DNA of 35,129 nt from Pseudonocardiaceae bacterium (GCA_009379815.1 WHSY01000048.1:1-35129); one strand, 5' to 3'. Positions 23,068-31,434 are shown, counted from the first letter of the stretch. The notes: generated by a model from the letters alone, not told the origin. Made by a program: numbers and translations.

Positions 23068-23900
23068 CGGCTCCCGAGCTCGATCGGGGCGCCGACCAGC
23101 GAGCCGTACTCGGTCCAGGACCCGTCGTAGTTCTTGACGTCGGAGTGGCCGAGCAGCTCGTGCAGCACGAACCAGGTGTGGCTGGAGCGCTCGCCGATGC
23201 GGCAGTAGGCGATGGTCGGGCGCGACTGGTCGAGGCCCTCGTTGCCGTAGAGCGCGCCCAGGTCGTCATCGGACTTGAAGGTGCCGTCCTCGTTGGCGGC
23301 CTTCGACCAGGGCACGTTCAGCGCGGTCGGGATGTGGCCGGGGCGCTGCGCGGCCTCCTGCGGCAGGTGCGCGGGCGCGAGGATCTTGCCGGAGAACTCG
23401 TCGGGGGAGCGGACGTCGACCAGGTTCTTGTTCCCGATCGCGTCCTCGACCTCGCGGCGGAAGGCCCGGATCGAGGTGTCCTGATCCTGCGCGGTGTAGC
23501 TGGTGGCCTGTCGCTGCGGCACGTCGGTGGTCAGGGCGCGGCCGTCGAGCTCCCACTTCTTGCGGCCGCCGTCGAGCAGCCGGACGTCGCGGTGGCCGTA
23601 GAGCCGGAAGTACCAGTAGGCGTAGGCGGCGAACCAGTTGTTGTTGCCGCCGTAGAGCACGACCGTGTCGTCGTTGCTGATGCCCTTGTCCGAGAGCAGC
23701 TTCTCGAACGTGCCCTTGTCGACGAAGTCGCGGATGATCTGGTCCTGCAGCTCGGTCTTCCAGTCGATCTTCACGGCACCGGGGATGTGCCCGGCGTCGT
23801 AGGCGGTGGTGTCCTCGTCGACCTCGACGAAGACGACGCCGGGGGTGTCCAGGTTCTGCTCGGCCCAGTCAGCCGTGACCAGAACGTCTTCGCGGCTCAT
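23064..23900 (-). CDS. cysA: Thiosulfate sulfurtransferase (rhodanese), CysA/SseA type
   Basis: The 278-residue protein has two rhodanese domains. The first is the inactive half (FVEVDEDTTAYDAGHIPGAV, LLDGGRKKWELDG). The second carries Cys233 in YCRIGERSSHTWFVL. The CRxGER loop is typical of thiosulfate sulfurtransferase rather than mercaptopyruvate sulfurtransferase. It moves sulfane sulfur from thiosulfate to cyanide or a thiol, here probably feeding cysteine or Fe-S metabolism. ATG at 23898-23900 overlaps the DUF4395 stop (ATGA), with GAGGAG upstream as ribosome binding site. Neighbours DUF4395, ThiX and DUF1416 and the cysteine-type leader peptide support a sulfur operon. Confidence 0.94.
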   Translation of the reverse strand: MSREDVLVTADWAEQNLDTPGVVFVEVDEDTTAYDAGHIPGAVKIDWKTELQDQIIRDFVDKGTFEKLLSDKGISNDDTVVLYGGNNNWFAAYAYWYFRLYGHRDVRLLDGGRKKWELDGRALTTDVPQRQATSYTAQDQDTSIRAFRREVEDAIGNKNLVDVRSPDEFSGKILAPAHLPQEAAQRPGHIPTALNVPWSKAANEDGTFKSDDDLGALYGNEGLDQSRPTIAYCRIGERSSHTWFVLHELLGHSDVKNYDGSWTEYGSLVGAPIELGSR

Positions 23901-24376
23901 GCGGTTGCTCCTCGTTGCGGGTTGTTACGGGCTTTGACTGTGGACGGCTGGGGGCGCCAACGCGCCGGGAGCCGAAGGTAGACCTCGCAGCCGAGGCAGA
24001 TGCCGAAGGCGGCGTTGAGGATGGCGGCGCCGAGTGCCATGGCGGTGGCGACGATGCCGATGACGGGTGCCCCGAGCGCGTAGCCCGCGGTGCCCACGAC
24101 GGCGAACGCGAAGCCGACACCTTGCGCGAACCGAACGGGCGAGGCGTCCTCGCGCTCCGTCGGCGGTCCCAGCCTGGGCGCCACGGCGGCCCGGTAGAGC
24201 ACCCCGTAGGGCGAGAAGCGCAGCCCCGCGAACGCCCCGAGGGCGAACACGACGGCCTGCGCACCGAGCAGCAGCGCGCTGCCGGACACGAGCACCGCGA
24301 CGAGCACCGCGGTGGTGACCCAGGCGGCGAACCGCGGCCCACGGGGGTCGACGGGGGGATCGGACAGTCGGAACAC
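23897..24376 (-). CDS. DUF4395 membrane protein
   Basis: The 159-residue protein begins with VDPRGPRFAAWVTTAVL, the DUF4395 signature, and has hydrophobic spans near residues 18-35, 36-50, 84-103 and 104-125. FSPYGVLYRAAVAPRLGPP lies in the connecting loop. Near the C-terminus it has GICLGCEVYL with Cys127 and Cys130, a CxxC pair at the membrane edge that could exchange thiols with the thioredoxin-like neighbour. The basic tail faces the cytoplasm. GTG at 24374-24376 follows AGGAG. That site is part of a hairpin (24385-24411), so translation may be controlled. The function is unknown; linkage to rhodanese genes is common in actinobacteria. Confidence 0.88.
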   Translation of the reverse strand: MFRLSDPPVDPRGPRFAAWVTTAVLVAVLVSGSALLLGAQAVVFALGAFAGLRFSPYGVLYRAAVAPRLGPPTEREDASPVRFAQGVGFAFAVVGTAGYALGAPVIGIVATAMALGAAILNAAFGICLGCEVYLRLPARWRPQPSTVKARNNPQRGATA

Positions 24377-24384
24377 GGGTGACT

Positions 24385-24411
24385 CCTGACCTGCGGACGG
24401 ACGGGGTCAGG
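24385..24411 (-). promoter_or_regulatory. Hairpin masking the DUF4395 ribosome binding site
   Basis: In RNA sense, CCTGACC (24411-24405) pairs with GGTCAGG (24391-24385), covering AGG of the AGGAG site. CTGACC at the end of the leader ORF (24455-24450) can pair with the same GGTCAG. The two pairings exclude each other, so a ribosome stalled near the leader ORF end could switch expression. Confidence 0.5.
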
Positions 24412-24451
24412 GCGGCGAGCCGCGACACCGGATGCGCGGGTTACCGCCCGG

Positions 24452-24526
24452 TCAGCGCACCCGACACAAGCTGCTGCCGATGCGGCAGAGATCCACCGCG
24501 CGGCGCTTGGTCAGCAGCGTGTACAC
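24452..24526 (-). CDS. Cysteine-type leader peptide ORF of the sulfur operon
   Basis: A 24-codon frame runs from GTG (24524-24526) to TGA (24452-24454). The peptide starts VYTLLTKRRAVDLCRIG and ends SSLCRVR. TACGCT (24539-24534) lies 7 bases before the GTG, so the ORF is probably leaderless. Cys codons are 14 and 21; codon 20-21 is TTG-TGT, both uncommon at this base composition. The RRxxDLCR pattern recurs in leader peptides of actinobacterial sulfur genes, and cysteine-responsive short ORFs before this operon are known in Mycobacterium smegmatis. Slow Cys decoding would be the sensor for the downstream hairpin. Confidence 0.75.
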   Translation of the reverse strand: MYTLLTKRRAVDLCRIGSSLCRVR

Positions 24527-24580
24527 GTCGTGAAGCGTACCCGAGACCGGCCGCCGGGCGGGAGCACGATCGGCGTGCGG

Positions 24581-24994
24581 TCACAGGTGCGGGGCCAGGG
24601 CCTCGCGGAGCTCGGCGCGGCGGGGCACCCCGGCCACGCGGAAGAGCTCGTGACCCGAGCGCGACACCGCGAGCGTGGTGGGAGTGGAGCGCACGCCGAG
24701 CTCGTCTGCCAACGCCGGGTGCGTGTCGAGGTCGAGCTCCAGCCGGCGGATCGACGGGGTGTCGCCGGCGAGCTCGCGCAGTACCGCGCGTGCCTGCGGG
24801 CAGCGCGCGCACACCGGGGTGGACAGCATGACCAGGGTGGGCCCGTCGTGTGGCCCGGCCTCGGCGAGCCACGCCCGGACCGGCGGTGGTAGCGCGGTGG
24901 CCCGGTTGCGGATCCTGCCCTGGCGCGCCTGCCAGAGCAGCCCGATCAGGACCGCCACGGCGATGGTGACCAGCGCGACCCACACGCCCGTCAT
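24581..24994 (-). CDS. thiX: Membrane-anchored thioredoxin-like protein (ThiX type)
   Basis: The 137-residue protein has one N-terminal membrane span (about residues 3-20, VWVALVTIAVAVLIGLLW) and a thioredoxin fold. The active site is VCARCPQAR with Cys62 and Cys65 as a CxxC pair; the cis-Pro segment RSTPTTLAV is present. The domain probably faces the cytoplasm or periplasm depending on the anchor's direction, which I cannot fix. It would reduce disulfides or persulfides in the adjoining sulfur operon. ATG at 24992-24994 overlaps the stop of the LmeA-like gene (ATGA). Its mycobacterial match is Rv0816c, from memory. Confidence 0.87.
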   Translation of the reverse strand: MTGVWVALVTIAVAVLIGLLWQARQGRIRNRATALPPPVRAWLAEAGPHDGPTLVMLSTPVCARCPQARAVLRELAGDTPSIRRLELDLDTHPALADELGVRSTPTTLAVSRSGHELFRVAGVPRRAELREALAPHL

Positions 24995-25782
24995 CGGGAT
25001 CCGAGCTCTGCCTGGCTGAAGCTGACGTCGGACGCCGTGCCCGCCACGATGATCGCCCCGGTCCGCACGTGCACCTCGGTCGGGCTGACGCTGAAGGGCA
25101 GGCTGCCCGGGTCGACCTCGGTCCTGAAGGCGTCGAGCAGCGGTTTCCGGAACGTCGACGGCAGGCTGAACTCGCCGACGTCGTCGGTGGACAGCCGCAC
25201 ATCGCTGGGCTTCATGCGCACCACGCCGTCATCCAGTGCCAGCACCCCGAGGACGATGACCTCCGTGTGCTCGCCCACCAGATCGGTCGTGGCCGCCAGC
25301 CGGACGGGGGCGATGCTGTCCTCGTCGATCGTCTCGGACCCGACGGCCTGCTCGATCTCCTCGTTGATCTCCTCGTCGGAGGCACGCGAGATCCGCAGAT
25401 CCTCGATGCCGATGGCCCGGCCGAGGTCGGTGTCCTTGATCCGCACCTGCCCCTTCACCCGATCGATCGCCACGTTCGTCATCGACCCGGACATCAGCTC
25501 GTCGAGCGGGGCGTCGACGTCATACAGGGTCGCCTCGACGGCCACGTCGGTCAGCGGGCTCATGGGCAGGCCGGTGGCCCGTATGTCGATGCTGCTGTAG
25601 GTACCGGACAGCGCCTGGGTGAGGAACGGGAACCCGTTGATCCGTACCGAAGGGTCGCGCTGCAGGTCGAACTCGGACCGCAGGTGCGTGGCGATCTGGT
25701 ACTCGGCGGCAGCGGCGGCGCCGAAGTCGGCGGCCACGACCAGCCCGGCCAGCACCAGCACGGTGATGACCAGCTTCCTCAC
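24991..25782 (-). CDS. lmeA: DUF2993 exported protein, LmeA-like
   Basis: The 263-residue protein starts with a signal or anchor ([19 protein letters not shown]) and then a DUF2993 domain: [30 protein letters not shown] and [11 protein letters not shown], with many short beta strands. LmeA of mycobacteria (MSMEG_5785/Rv0817c) has this domain and is needed for lipomannan elongation in the periplasm; it binds phospholipid. Gene order next to thiX and glnR supports orthology, but the exact role in this organism is inferred. GTG at 25780-25782 follows GGGGAAG. An upstream GTG in frame would add about 20 residues before the membrane segment. Confidence 0.78.
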   Translation of the reverse strand: MRKLVITVLVLAGLVVAADFGAAAAAEYQIATHLRSEFDLQRDPSVRINGFPFLTQALSGTYSSIDIRATGLPMSPLTDVAVEATLYDVDAPLDELMSGSMTNVAIDRVKGQVRIKDTDLGRAIGIEDLRISRASDEEINEEIEQAVGSETIDEDSIAPVRLAATTDLVGEHTEVIVLGVLALDDGVVRMKPSDVRLSTDDVGEFSLPSTFRKPLLDAFRTEVDPGSLPFSVSPTEVHVRTGAIIVAGTASDVSFSQAELGSR

Positions 25783-25883
25783 GCGGCTTCCCCGTCCTGC
25801 TCCGTCCGGCACCGCCGTGCGGGCCCACTCCACGTTCCGGTGTACCAGAGCCTGCGAGGTGCCCCGTGAATCGGCACGCGACC

Positions 25884-25918
25884 GCGCCCCGTCACCGGTC
25901 GTGAGCGTGACGGGGCGC
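25884..25918. promoter_or_regulatory. Perfect 12-bp-arm palindrome between lmeA and glnR
   Basis: GCGCCCCGTCAC (25884-25895) and its exact complement (25907-25918) flank an 11-base centre. It lies in the 238-base gap between the divergent lmeA and glnR genes, about 33 bases before the candidate glnR -10 TATCCT (25951-25956). It includes GTCAC, GTGAG and GTGAC, which resemble GlnR-type GTnAC half-sites. It could be an operator rather than a terminator, because nothing converges on it. Confidence 0.5.
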
Positions 25919-26020
25919 ACCGGAGCGGGGTCGGCGCTGCGCACACCCGGTATCCTTCCTGACACATGCCCGTCGTCGGTGGCCGGCCCGCCGCGGCCCG
26001 CGCCCGGGAGGAGGCTCCCG

Positions 26021-26857
26021 ATGGAGCTGCTGCTCCTGACCTCGGACCGCGACCCCGACTCGGTGGTGCCCGCGTTGTCACTGCTGCCGCACTCCGTGCG
26101 CCGGGGTGCGCCCGACGTGGCGGCGCTGCTCGAAGCGGGGCCCTACGACGCGGTGCTCGTCGACGCGCGGCACGATCTCGCCGCGGCCCGCAGCCTGTGC
26201 CGGCTGCTCGGATCCACCGGCCTGGACGTGCCGGTGGTCGCGGTGCTCAACGAGGGCGGTCTCGTGGCCGTCTCCACGGAGTGGGGGGCCGACGAGCTGC
26301 TGCTGCCCGCCACCGGGCCTGCCGAGATCGACGCCCGGCTGCGGCTGCTGGCCGCCCGGCGTGCCGCCGACCCGGCCGCGGACTCCGGGTCGCTGGTGCT
26401 CGGCGACCTGATGATCGACGAGGGGACTTACACCGCGCGGATGCGGGGCCGCGCGCTCGACCTGACCTACAAGGAGTTCGAGCTGCTGAAGTACCTCGCG
26501 CAGCATGCCGGGCGGGTGTTCACGCGGGCGCAGCTGCTGCAGGAGGTGTGGGGCTACGATTTCTTCGGCGGCACCCGGACCGTGGACGTGCACGTGCGGC
26601 GGCTCCGCGCCAAGCTCGGCCCCGAGCACGAGGGCCTGATCGGCACCGTGCGCAACGTCGGGTACAAGTTCGTGCGACCGGTGCGTGGGGTGGGAGCACG
26701 CGAGCAGGCCCGCGTGGAGGCCGAGCAGGAGGCAGACGAAGCCGAGCAGAAGGCCGAGCAGGAGTCCGCGGAGGCCGAGCAGGCGGCGGCCGGTCGACAC
26801 ACCGGGCCGGCCGGGGACGCCGTCTCCCGCGTGCACCCGCTGCGCCCGTCCCCGTAG
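26021..26857 (+). CDS. glnR: GlnR-type orphan response regulator
   Basis: The 278-residue protein is an OmpR-family regulator without a partner kinase gene nearby. The receiver (about 1-120) is atypical: Asp48 in [12 protein letters not shown] is kept, but the acidic pocket and switch residues are degenerate, as in GlnR of actinobacteria, which works without phosphorylation. The winged helix (about 126-220) has [44 protein letters not shown] and the ending [13 protein letters not shown]. GlnR controls nitrogen uptake and assimilation. After residue 225 comes an unusual Glu/Ala/Gln-rich tail. ATG at 26021 follows GGGAGGAGG. The TAG stop overlaps the mshD -10 element. Confidence 0.9.
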   Translation: MELLLLTSDRDPDSVVPALSLLPHSVRRGAPDVAALLEAGPYDAVLVDARHDLAAARSLCRLLGSTGLDVPVVAVLNEGGLVAVSTEWGADELLLPATGPAEIDARLRLLAARRAADPAADSGSLVLGDLMIDEGTYTARMRGRALDLTYKEFELLKYLAQHAGRVFTRAQLLQEVWGYDFFGGTRTVDVHVRRLRAKLGPEHEGLIGTVRNVGYKFVRPVRGVGAREQARVEAEQEADEAEQKAEQESAEAEQAAAGRHTGPAGDAVSRVHPLRPSP

Positions 26858-26867
26858 CGTGCCCGGT

Positions 26868-27755
26868 GTGCCGCAGCCACAGCTGAACTGGACGACCCGA
26901 CCCGACGACGCGACCGTGGCCGAGATCATGTCGCTGCTCGAAGCCGCGGCCGCCGCTGACGGGGTGGACCCGGTCTCCGAACCGGTACTGCTGCGGCTGC
27001 GCCACGGACGGCCCGGCCGGCACCTGCTCGCCCGCGACGCCACCGGCGCGCTCGTGGGCTTCGCCGACCTCGACGTGCGTCACGAGCGGGCCACCACCGA
27101 GCTGACCGTGCACCCCGCCCATCGCGGCCACGGGACAGGTACCGCGCTCGTCGACGCGGTGGCGCAGCGGGCGGGGTCCGCGCTGTGGGCGTGGGCGCAC
27201 GGTGAGCACCCGGCGGCGGTGCGGCTGGCCGACCGGGCCGGGATGCGTCGGGCCCGGGAGTTGTGGCAGCTGCGCCGCAGCCTCACCGATCCGGTGCCGT
27301 CCCGGTTGCTGCCCGAGGGCCTGTCGCTGCGTGCCTTCGTCCCCGGCAGCGACGAGCGCGCCGTCGTCGAGGTGAACAACCGGGCGTTCGCCTGGCACCC
27401 GGAGCAGAGCGGCTGGGAGGTCGAGGACCTGCAGCTGCGCGGGGGTGAGCCGTGGTTCGACCCGGCGGGTTTCCTCCTCGCCGTCGACGGAGCCGACCGG
27501 CTGCACGGCTTCCACTGGACCAAGGTGCACCCCGGGCCGCCGCCCGCCGGCGAGGTCTACGTGCTGGCGGTGGACCCGGACGCGCAGAGCGGCGGGCTCG
27601 GCGCCGCGCTCACCGCGGCCGGCTTGGAGCACCTGCGCGAGCGCGGCCTTCCCGAGGCCCTGCTCTACAGCGAGGCCGACAACGCCGCCGCGATCCGGAT
27701 GTACCGCAAGCTCGGTTTCACCCACCACCACACCGATGTCGAGTTCCTCCGCTGA
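26868..27755 (+). CDS. mshD: Mycothiol synthase MshD
   Basis: The 295-residue protein consists of two GNAT domains. The N-terminal half has the acetyl-CoA loop pattern LTVHPAHRGHGTGTALV near residue 79. The active C-terminal half has VYVLAVDPDAQSGGLGAAL near 232 and ends AAIRMYRKLGFTHHHTDVEF. MshD adds the acetyl group to Cys-GlcN-Ins, the last step of mycothiol synthesis. The segment FAWHPEQSGW near 164 and the phrase GFHWTKVH are distinctive for MshD. The GTG at 26868 follows TAGCGT (26855-26860) by 7 bases, a leaderless promoter overlapping the glnR stop. Mycothiol use also fits the TIGR03086 protein at 6863. Confidence 0.94.
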   Translation: MPQPQLNWTTRPDDATVAEIMSLLEAAAAADGVDPVSEPVLLRLRHGRPGRHLLARDATGALVGFADLDVRHERATTELTVHPAHRGHGTGTALVDAVAQRAGSALWAWAHGEHPAAVRLADRAGMRRARELWQLRRSLTDPVPSRLLPEGLSLRAFVPGSDERAVVEVNNRAFAWHPEQSGWEVEDLQLRGGEPWFDPAGFLLAVDGADRLHGFHWTKVHPGPPPAGEVYVLAVDPDAQSGGLGAALTAAGLEHLRERGLPEALLYSEADNAAAIRMYRKLGFTHHHTDVEFLR

Positions 27756-27777
27756 CTCCAGCGCGGGCCACCGCAGC

Positions 27778-27799
27778 GTTCGCTTCCCGTTCACCGGGC
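27778..27799 (+). promoter_or_regulatory. PHO-box-like direct repeats before phoU
   Basis: GTTCGCTTCCC (27778-27788) and GTTCACCGGGC (27789-27799) are adjacent 11-base units starting GTTC, the pattern of PhoP binding sites in Streptomyces. With TAGTCT (27827-27832) as -10 and a leaderless start at 27840, the box covers about -62 to -41. Confidence 0.6.
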
Positions 27800-27839
27800 T
27801 CACGGGACATCGCAACCCGGGCTCCGTAGTCTGGCGGCC

Positions 27840-28496
27840 ATGCGTGAGTCTTTCCAGGTCGAGCTCGATCGGCTCGCCGACGACCTGGCCCGGATGGCCC
27901 GGTTGGCGTCCGAGATGATGTCCCACGCGTCTGAGGCGATCCAGCAAGCCGACCTCGCGCTCGCCGAACTGGTGATCTCCAAGGACGACGAGATGGATGC
28001 GCTGCACGATGATGTCGAGCAGCGCTGTGTCAACCTGCTCGCGCTGCAGGCGCCGGTGGCTGCCGATCTCCGCACGGTCGTGTCGGCGATGCACGCTGTC
28101 GCCGACCTCAACCGGATGGGCGATCTGGCCCAGCACATCGCCAAGATCGCGCGGCTGAAGCACCCGACCGTCACCGTGCCCGGACCGGTGCGGCCGGTGT
28201 TCGCCCGCATGGGGCTGCTCGCGGCGGAGCTGGCCGCCTCCGCCGCGGAGGCCATCGACAAGCGCGATCCGCTCGGGGGCGAGCGCCTGGATGCGGCCGA
28301 CGACGAGGTCGACGCGCTGCGCAGGCAGCTGTTCCAGATCCTGTTCGACGAGGACTGGGCGCACGGGGTCGAACCTGCCGTGGACGCCGCGCTCATCGGC
28401 CGCTACTACGAGCGCTTCGCCGACCATGCCGTCGCGATCGCCCGGCTGGTCGGCTACCGCGTCACCGGGCAGCTTCCCGCAGAACACCACGCCTGA
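27840..28496 (+). CDS. phoU: Phosphate-specific transport system accessory protein PhoU
   Basis: The 218-residue all-helical protein has two PhoU repeats. The metal-binding pattern (Glu/Asp-x3-Asp type) is seen in AVADLNRMGDLAQHI near residue 95 and in GRYYERFADHAVAIARL near 187. It opens MRESFQVELDRLADDLARMA, as is standard. PhoU links the Pst transporter to phosphate signalling and keeps the regulon off when phosphate is plentiful. It is transcribed on its own toward pstB, not as the last pst gene. TAGTCT 7 bases before the ATG and the PHO box at 27778-27799 indicate its own phosphate-controlled promoter. Confidence 0.95.
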   Translation: MRESFQVELDRLADDLARMARLASEMMSHASEAIQQADLALAELVISKDDEMDALHDDVEQRCVNLLALQAPVAADLRTVVSAMHAVADLNRMGDLAQHIAKIARLKHPTVTVPGPVRPVFARMGLLAAELAASAAEAIDKRDPLGGERLDAADDEVDALRRQLFQILFDEDWAHGVEPAVDAALIGRYYERFADHAVAIARLVGYRVTGQLPAEHHA

Positions 28497-28510
28497 TCCC
28501 GCAGCAGACA

Positions 28511-28535
28511 GCTTCGGTACGCGGTCAGCCGAAGC
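28511..28535. terminator. Hairpin between phoU and pstB ends
   Basis: GCTTCGG (28511-28517) pairs exactly with CCGAAGC (28529-28535), with an 11-base loop that includes the pstB stop. It probably terminates both convergent transcripts. Confidence 0.5.
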
Positions 28536-29304
28536 GGCCCGAGACGTAGTCCTCGGTCGCCTGCTGTGACGGTGCCGAGAAGATGGCCTCGGTGCGGTCC
28601 ATCTCCACCAGCCTGCCGGGTTGACCGACGTCGGCGATGTTGAAGAACCCCGTGACGTCGCTGACCCGGGCCGCCTGCTGCATGTTGTGCGTCACGATGA
28701 CGATCGTGTAGTGCCTCTTCAGCTCGGCGATGAGGTCCTCGATCGCGAGCGTCGAGATGGGGTCGAGCGCCGAGCAGGGCTCGTCCATCAGCAAGACCTC
28801 GGGCGCCACGGCGATCGCCCGGGCGATGCACAATCGCTGCTGCTGCCCGCCGGACAGGCCCGCGCCGGGCTTGTCGAGGCGATCGGCGACCTCGGTCCAC
28901 AGGTTCGCACCGCGCAACGACTGCTCCACCAGGTCGTCGAGCTCGGCTCGCTTGATCCGCTTGTTGTTCAACCGCAGGCCGGCCGCCACGTTCTCGTAGA
29001 TCGACATGGTCGGAAACGGATTCGGCTTCTGAAAGACCATCCCGACCTGCCGGCGGACCCCCACCGGGTCGACGTCGGGTCCGTAGAGGTCCTGCCCATT
29101 GACGGTCACCTTGCCCTCGACCCGGGCCCCCGGAACCAGCTCGTGCATCCGGTTGAGCGAACGAAGGACCGTCGACTTCCCGCAGCCGGACGAGCCGATC
29201 AGGGAGGTCACCCGGTTCGGCTCGAGGGTCATCGTCACGCCTTGCACAGCCAGGAACGAGCCGTAGTAGAGGTCCAGGTCCGAGACGTCGATGCGCTGTG
29301 CCAC
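28525..29304 (-). CDS. pstB: Phosphate ABC transporter ATP-binding protein PstB
   Basis: The 259-residue ATPase energises the PstSCAB phosphate importer at the inner face of the membrane. The Walker A motif is GSSGCGKST (residues 37-45). [14 protein letters not shown] is the ABC signature, and [16 protein letters not shown] gives Walker [21 protein letters not shown] is the Q-loop in the PstB-specific form. GTG at 29302-29304 follows TGGAG. The start lies at the edge of a 17-base tandem duplication (29304-29337) that copies this ribosome binding site. pstA ends 77 bases upstream, so it is in the pst operon. It converges with phoU. Confidence 0.97.
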   Translation of the reverse strand: MAQRIDVSDLDLYYGSFLAVQGVTMTLEPNRVTSLIGSSGCGKSTVLRSLNRMHELVPGARVEGKVTVNGQDLYGPDVDPVGVRRQVGMVFQKPNPFPTMSIYENVAAGLRLNNKRIKRAELDDLVEQSLRGANLWTEVADRLDKPGAGLSGGQQQRLCIARAIAVAPEVLLMDEPCSALDPISTLAIEDLIAELKRHYTIVIVTHNMQQAARVSDVTGFFNIADVGQPGRLVEMDRTEAIFSAPSQQATEDYVSGRFG

Positions 29305-29337
29305 AGTGCTCCAATCACTCCAGTGCTCCAATCGTTC
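29304..29337 (-). repeat. Two 17-base tandem repeats at the pstB translation start
   Basis: Units 29304-29320 and 29321-29337 share CAGTGCTCCAATC and differ at two bases near the end. In the coding direction each contains a TGGAG ribosome-binding-like motif, and the first base of the repeat is part of the GTG start. A third degraded copy may follow. Confidence 0.75.
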
Positions 29338-29381
29338 GATCCAGTGGCTCCCGATCAACGGGTGTGCTCGTCGCGTCCGGC

Positions 29382-30467
29382 TCAGCTGCGGATCTTCGGG
29401 CTGAACAGCCGGGAGATGAGCCGGGCGACGAGGTTGAGCAGCATGACGATGATGATCAGCGTGAGTGCTGCCGCCCAGGCGCGGTCGAGGTAGGGGTCGT
29501 TCGGGACCCCCGGGTTCTTGTACTCGTTGTAGGCGAAGACCGGAAGCGTCATCATCTGGCCGTAGAACGGATTGAAGTTGGTCGAGTTCGCGACACCGAT
29601 TGTGATCAGCAGCGGTGCGGTCTCGCCGATGACCCGGGCCACGGCGAGCGTGATCCCCGTGGCGATCCCGGCGAGCGCCGTCGGCAGCACGATCTTCACG
29701 ACGGTGCGCCACTTGGGGACACCGAGGGCATAGGATGCCTCGCGCAGCTCGGTCGGGACGATCTTGAGCATCTCCTCGGTGGAACGCACGACGATCGGGA
29801 CCATCAGCACGAACAGCGCCACCGCACCCATGATGCCCAGGCTCACCCCGGGACCGAAGATGAGCACGAACAGCGCGTAGGCGAACAGGCCGGTCACGAT
29901 CGAGGGGATACCGACCATCACGTCGACGAAGAACGTCAAAGCCCTGACGAGCCGTCCCCTGCCGTACTCCACCAGATAGATCGCCGCGAGAACGCCCACC
30001 GGCACCGACATGACCGTGGTCACGCCCGTGACGACGAGTGTGCCGACCAGCGCGTGGTAGATGCCCCCACCCGCACCGACGACTCCCCGCATCGAGTACG
30101 TGAAGAACTGGAGATCGAAACGCTCGAGTCCCTTGGCCAGCACGGTGGCGACGACCGAGACCAGCGGCACCACCGCGAGCAGGAACGCTGCGGTCACGAT
30201 GATCGTGACGGACCGGTCGGTCGCCCTGCGGGCGCCCTCGACGGCGCGCGACCACCCGTAGATGATGGCGCCGGAGAGCGCCGCGACACCGATAGTGATC
30301 AACGCGAGGTGGGCACCGGCCAACGCCAGGCCGCCGCCCACCAGGGCCGCGACACCGGCGAACACGGCCCACGGCGCCCACCGCGGCAGCGAACCGCGCA
30401 CGATCGGCATCACCGCGAGCGACGCGTCGATCTCCCGATCCGGCGCGTGCCTGGTCGGGGTGCTCAT
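29382..30467 (-). CDS. pstA: Phosphate ABC transporter permease PstA
   Basis: The 361-residue membrane protein is one of two channel subunits. The six core spans fall roughly between residues 85 and 350. The loop [25 protein letters not shown] near residue 230-255 is the EAA motif that docks to Pst[11 protein letters not shown] follows. The protein is about 65 residues longer than the E. coli form, because the N-terminus has a cytoplasmic head plus two extra hydrophobic spans (residues 30-48 and 54-70) before the usual first span. ATG at 30465-30467 overlaps the pstC stop by one base (TGATG). This extension is common in actinobacteria. Confidence 0.95.
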   Translation of the reverse strand: MSTPTRHAPDREIDASLAVMPIVRGSLPRWAPWAVFAGVAALVGGGLALAGAHLALITIGVAALSGAIIYGWSRAVEGARRATDRSVTIIVTAAFLLAVVPLVSVVATVLAKGLERFDLQFFTYSMRGVVGAGGGIYHALVGTLVVTGVTTVMSVPVGVLAAIYLVEYGRGRLVRALTFFVDVMVGIPSIVTGLFAYALFVLIFGPGVSLGIMGAVALFVLMVPIVVRSTEEMLKIVPTELREASYALGVPKWRTVVKIVLPTALAGIATGITLAVARVIGETAPLLITIGVANSTNFNPFYGQMMTLPVFAYNEYKNPGVPNDPYLDRAWAAALTLIIIVMLLNLVARLISRLFSPKIRS

Positions 30468-31396
30468 CAGTCGGCTCCCGAGAAGTCACGCCGCCGGTTG
30501 ATGATGGCGCGTGCGGCCACGTTCACGGCCAGCGTGATGACGAACAGCACCAGGCCGGCGGCGATGAGGGCGTTGATGTCGATCCCGGTGGACTCCGGGA
30601 AGTCCAGCGCGATGGTCGCGGCGATCGTGCCCGGGTTGCCCGTGCCGATCAGGTTGAACGTGACGCCACCGGACACCGAGAGCACGATGGCCACGGCCAT
30701 GGTCTCGCCCAGTGCCCGACCCAGACCCAGCATCGAGGCGCTGATCATCCCCGAGCGGCCGAACGGGAGAACGCACATCCGGATCATCTCCCAGCGGGTC
30801 GCTCCCAGCGCCAGGGAGCCCTCCTCGTGCAGGCGTGGGGTCTGCAGGAAGACCTCGCGGGTGACGGCGGTGATGATCGGCAGGATCATCACCGCCAACA
30901 CGATCCCGGCCACCAGCATGGTGCGGCCGGTCGGCGACGCCGGCCCGGCGAACAGCGGGATCCAGCCGAGGTTGGTTGCCAGCCACCGCGACAGGCCCAC
31001 CAGTGCGGGACCCAGCACCGCGATGCCCCACAGCCCGTAGATGATGCTGGGTATGGCGGCGAGCAGGTCGACCAGGTACCCCATGCCCTGCGAGAGCCGC
31101 CGTGGCGCGTAGTGGGTGATGAACAGGGCGATGGCCACCGCGAGCGGGACGGCGATCACCAGCGCGATCACCGCCGAGAGCACGGTGCCGAAGGCCAGCG
31201 GCGCGATGTAGGCCACCAGCCCCTCGCCACCCGGGATCTCCGCCGCGGGCGCGACGAGCGCCGGCCACGCCTGGATCAGCAGGAAGGCTGCGACACCCGC
31301 GAGGACGGCGAGGATCAGCACCCCCGCCCCGGTGGCGGCACCGGCGAAGATGCGGTCACCGGGTCGTCGGCGCACCCTGCGGGGGGAGGCCACCAC
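30467..31396 (-). CDS. pstC: Phosphate ABC transporter permease PstC
   Basis: The 309-residue protein is the second channel subunit. It has a short basic head ([16 protein letters not shown]), then six spans. The family sequence [24 protein letters not shown] is near residue 105. The EAA loop is [27 protein letters not shown] near 195-220, with [12 protein letters not shown] after it. I prefer GTG at 31396 (or the adjacent 31393) because GGGAGG lies 5-8 bases upstream. An in-frame GTG at 31429 sits 5 bases after the pstS stop and would add 11 residues. It is in one operon with pstS and pstA. Confidence 0.94.
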   Translation of the reverse strand: MVASPRRVRRRPGDRIFAGAATGAGVLILAVLAGVAAFLLIQAWPALVAPAAEIPGGEGLVAYIAPLAFGTVLSAVIALVIAVPLAVAIALFITHYAPRRLSQGMGYLVDLLAAIPSIIYGLWGIAVLGPALVGLSRWLATNLGWIPLFAGPASPTGRTMLVAGIVLAVMILPIITAVTREVFLQTPRLHEEGSLALGATRWEMIRMCVLPFGRSGMISASMLGLGRALGETMAVAIVLSVSGGVTFNLIGTGNPGTIAATIALDFPESTGIDINALIAAGLVLFVITLAVNVAARAIINRRRDFSGAD

Positions 31397-31434
31397 GGCG
31401 ACCTCCCGGACCCCCGCGCTACCTGACACGGGAC

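Noticed and set aside
25069-25869. Long plus-strand open frame opposite lmeA
   Set aside because: It is antisense to a recognisable DUF2993 protein and has the His/Gly/Arg-rich composition of a shadow frame in GC-rich DNA.
25966-26886. 306-codon frame starting at ATG 25966, before and over glnR
   Set aside because: It is out of frame with glnR, Arg/Ala-rich and has no domain; glnR has a good ribosome binding site and clear motifs.
29298-31040. 580-codon plus-strand open frame opposite pstA/pstC
   Set aside because: Composition is His/Asp/Arg-rich with no domain; the minus strand carries clear permease genes.
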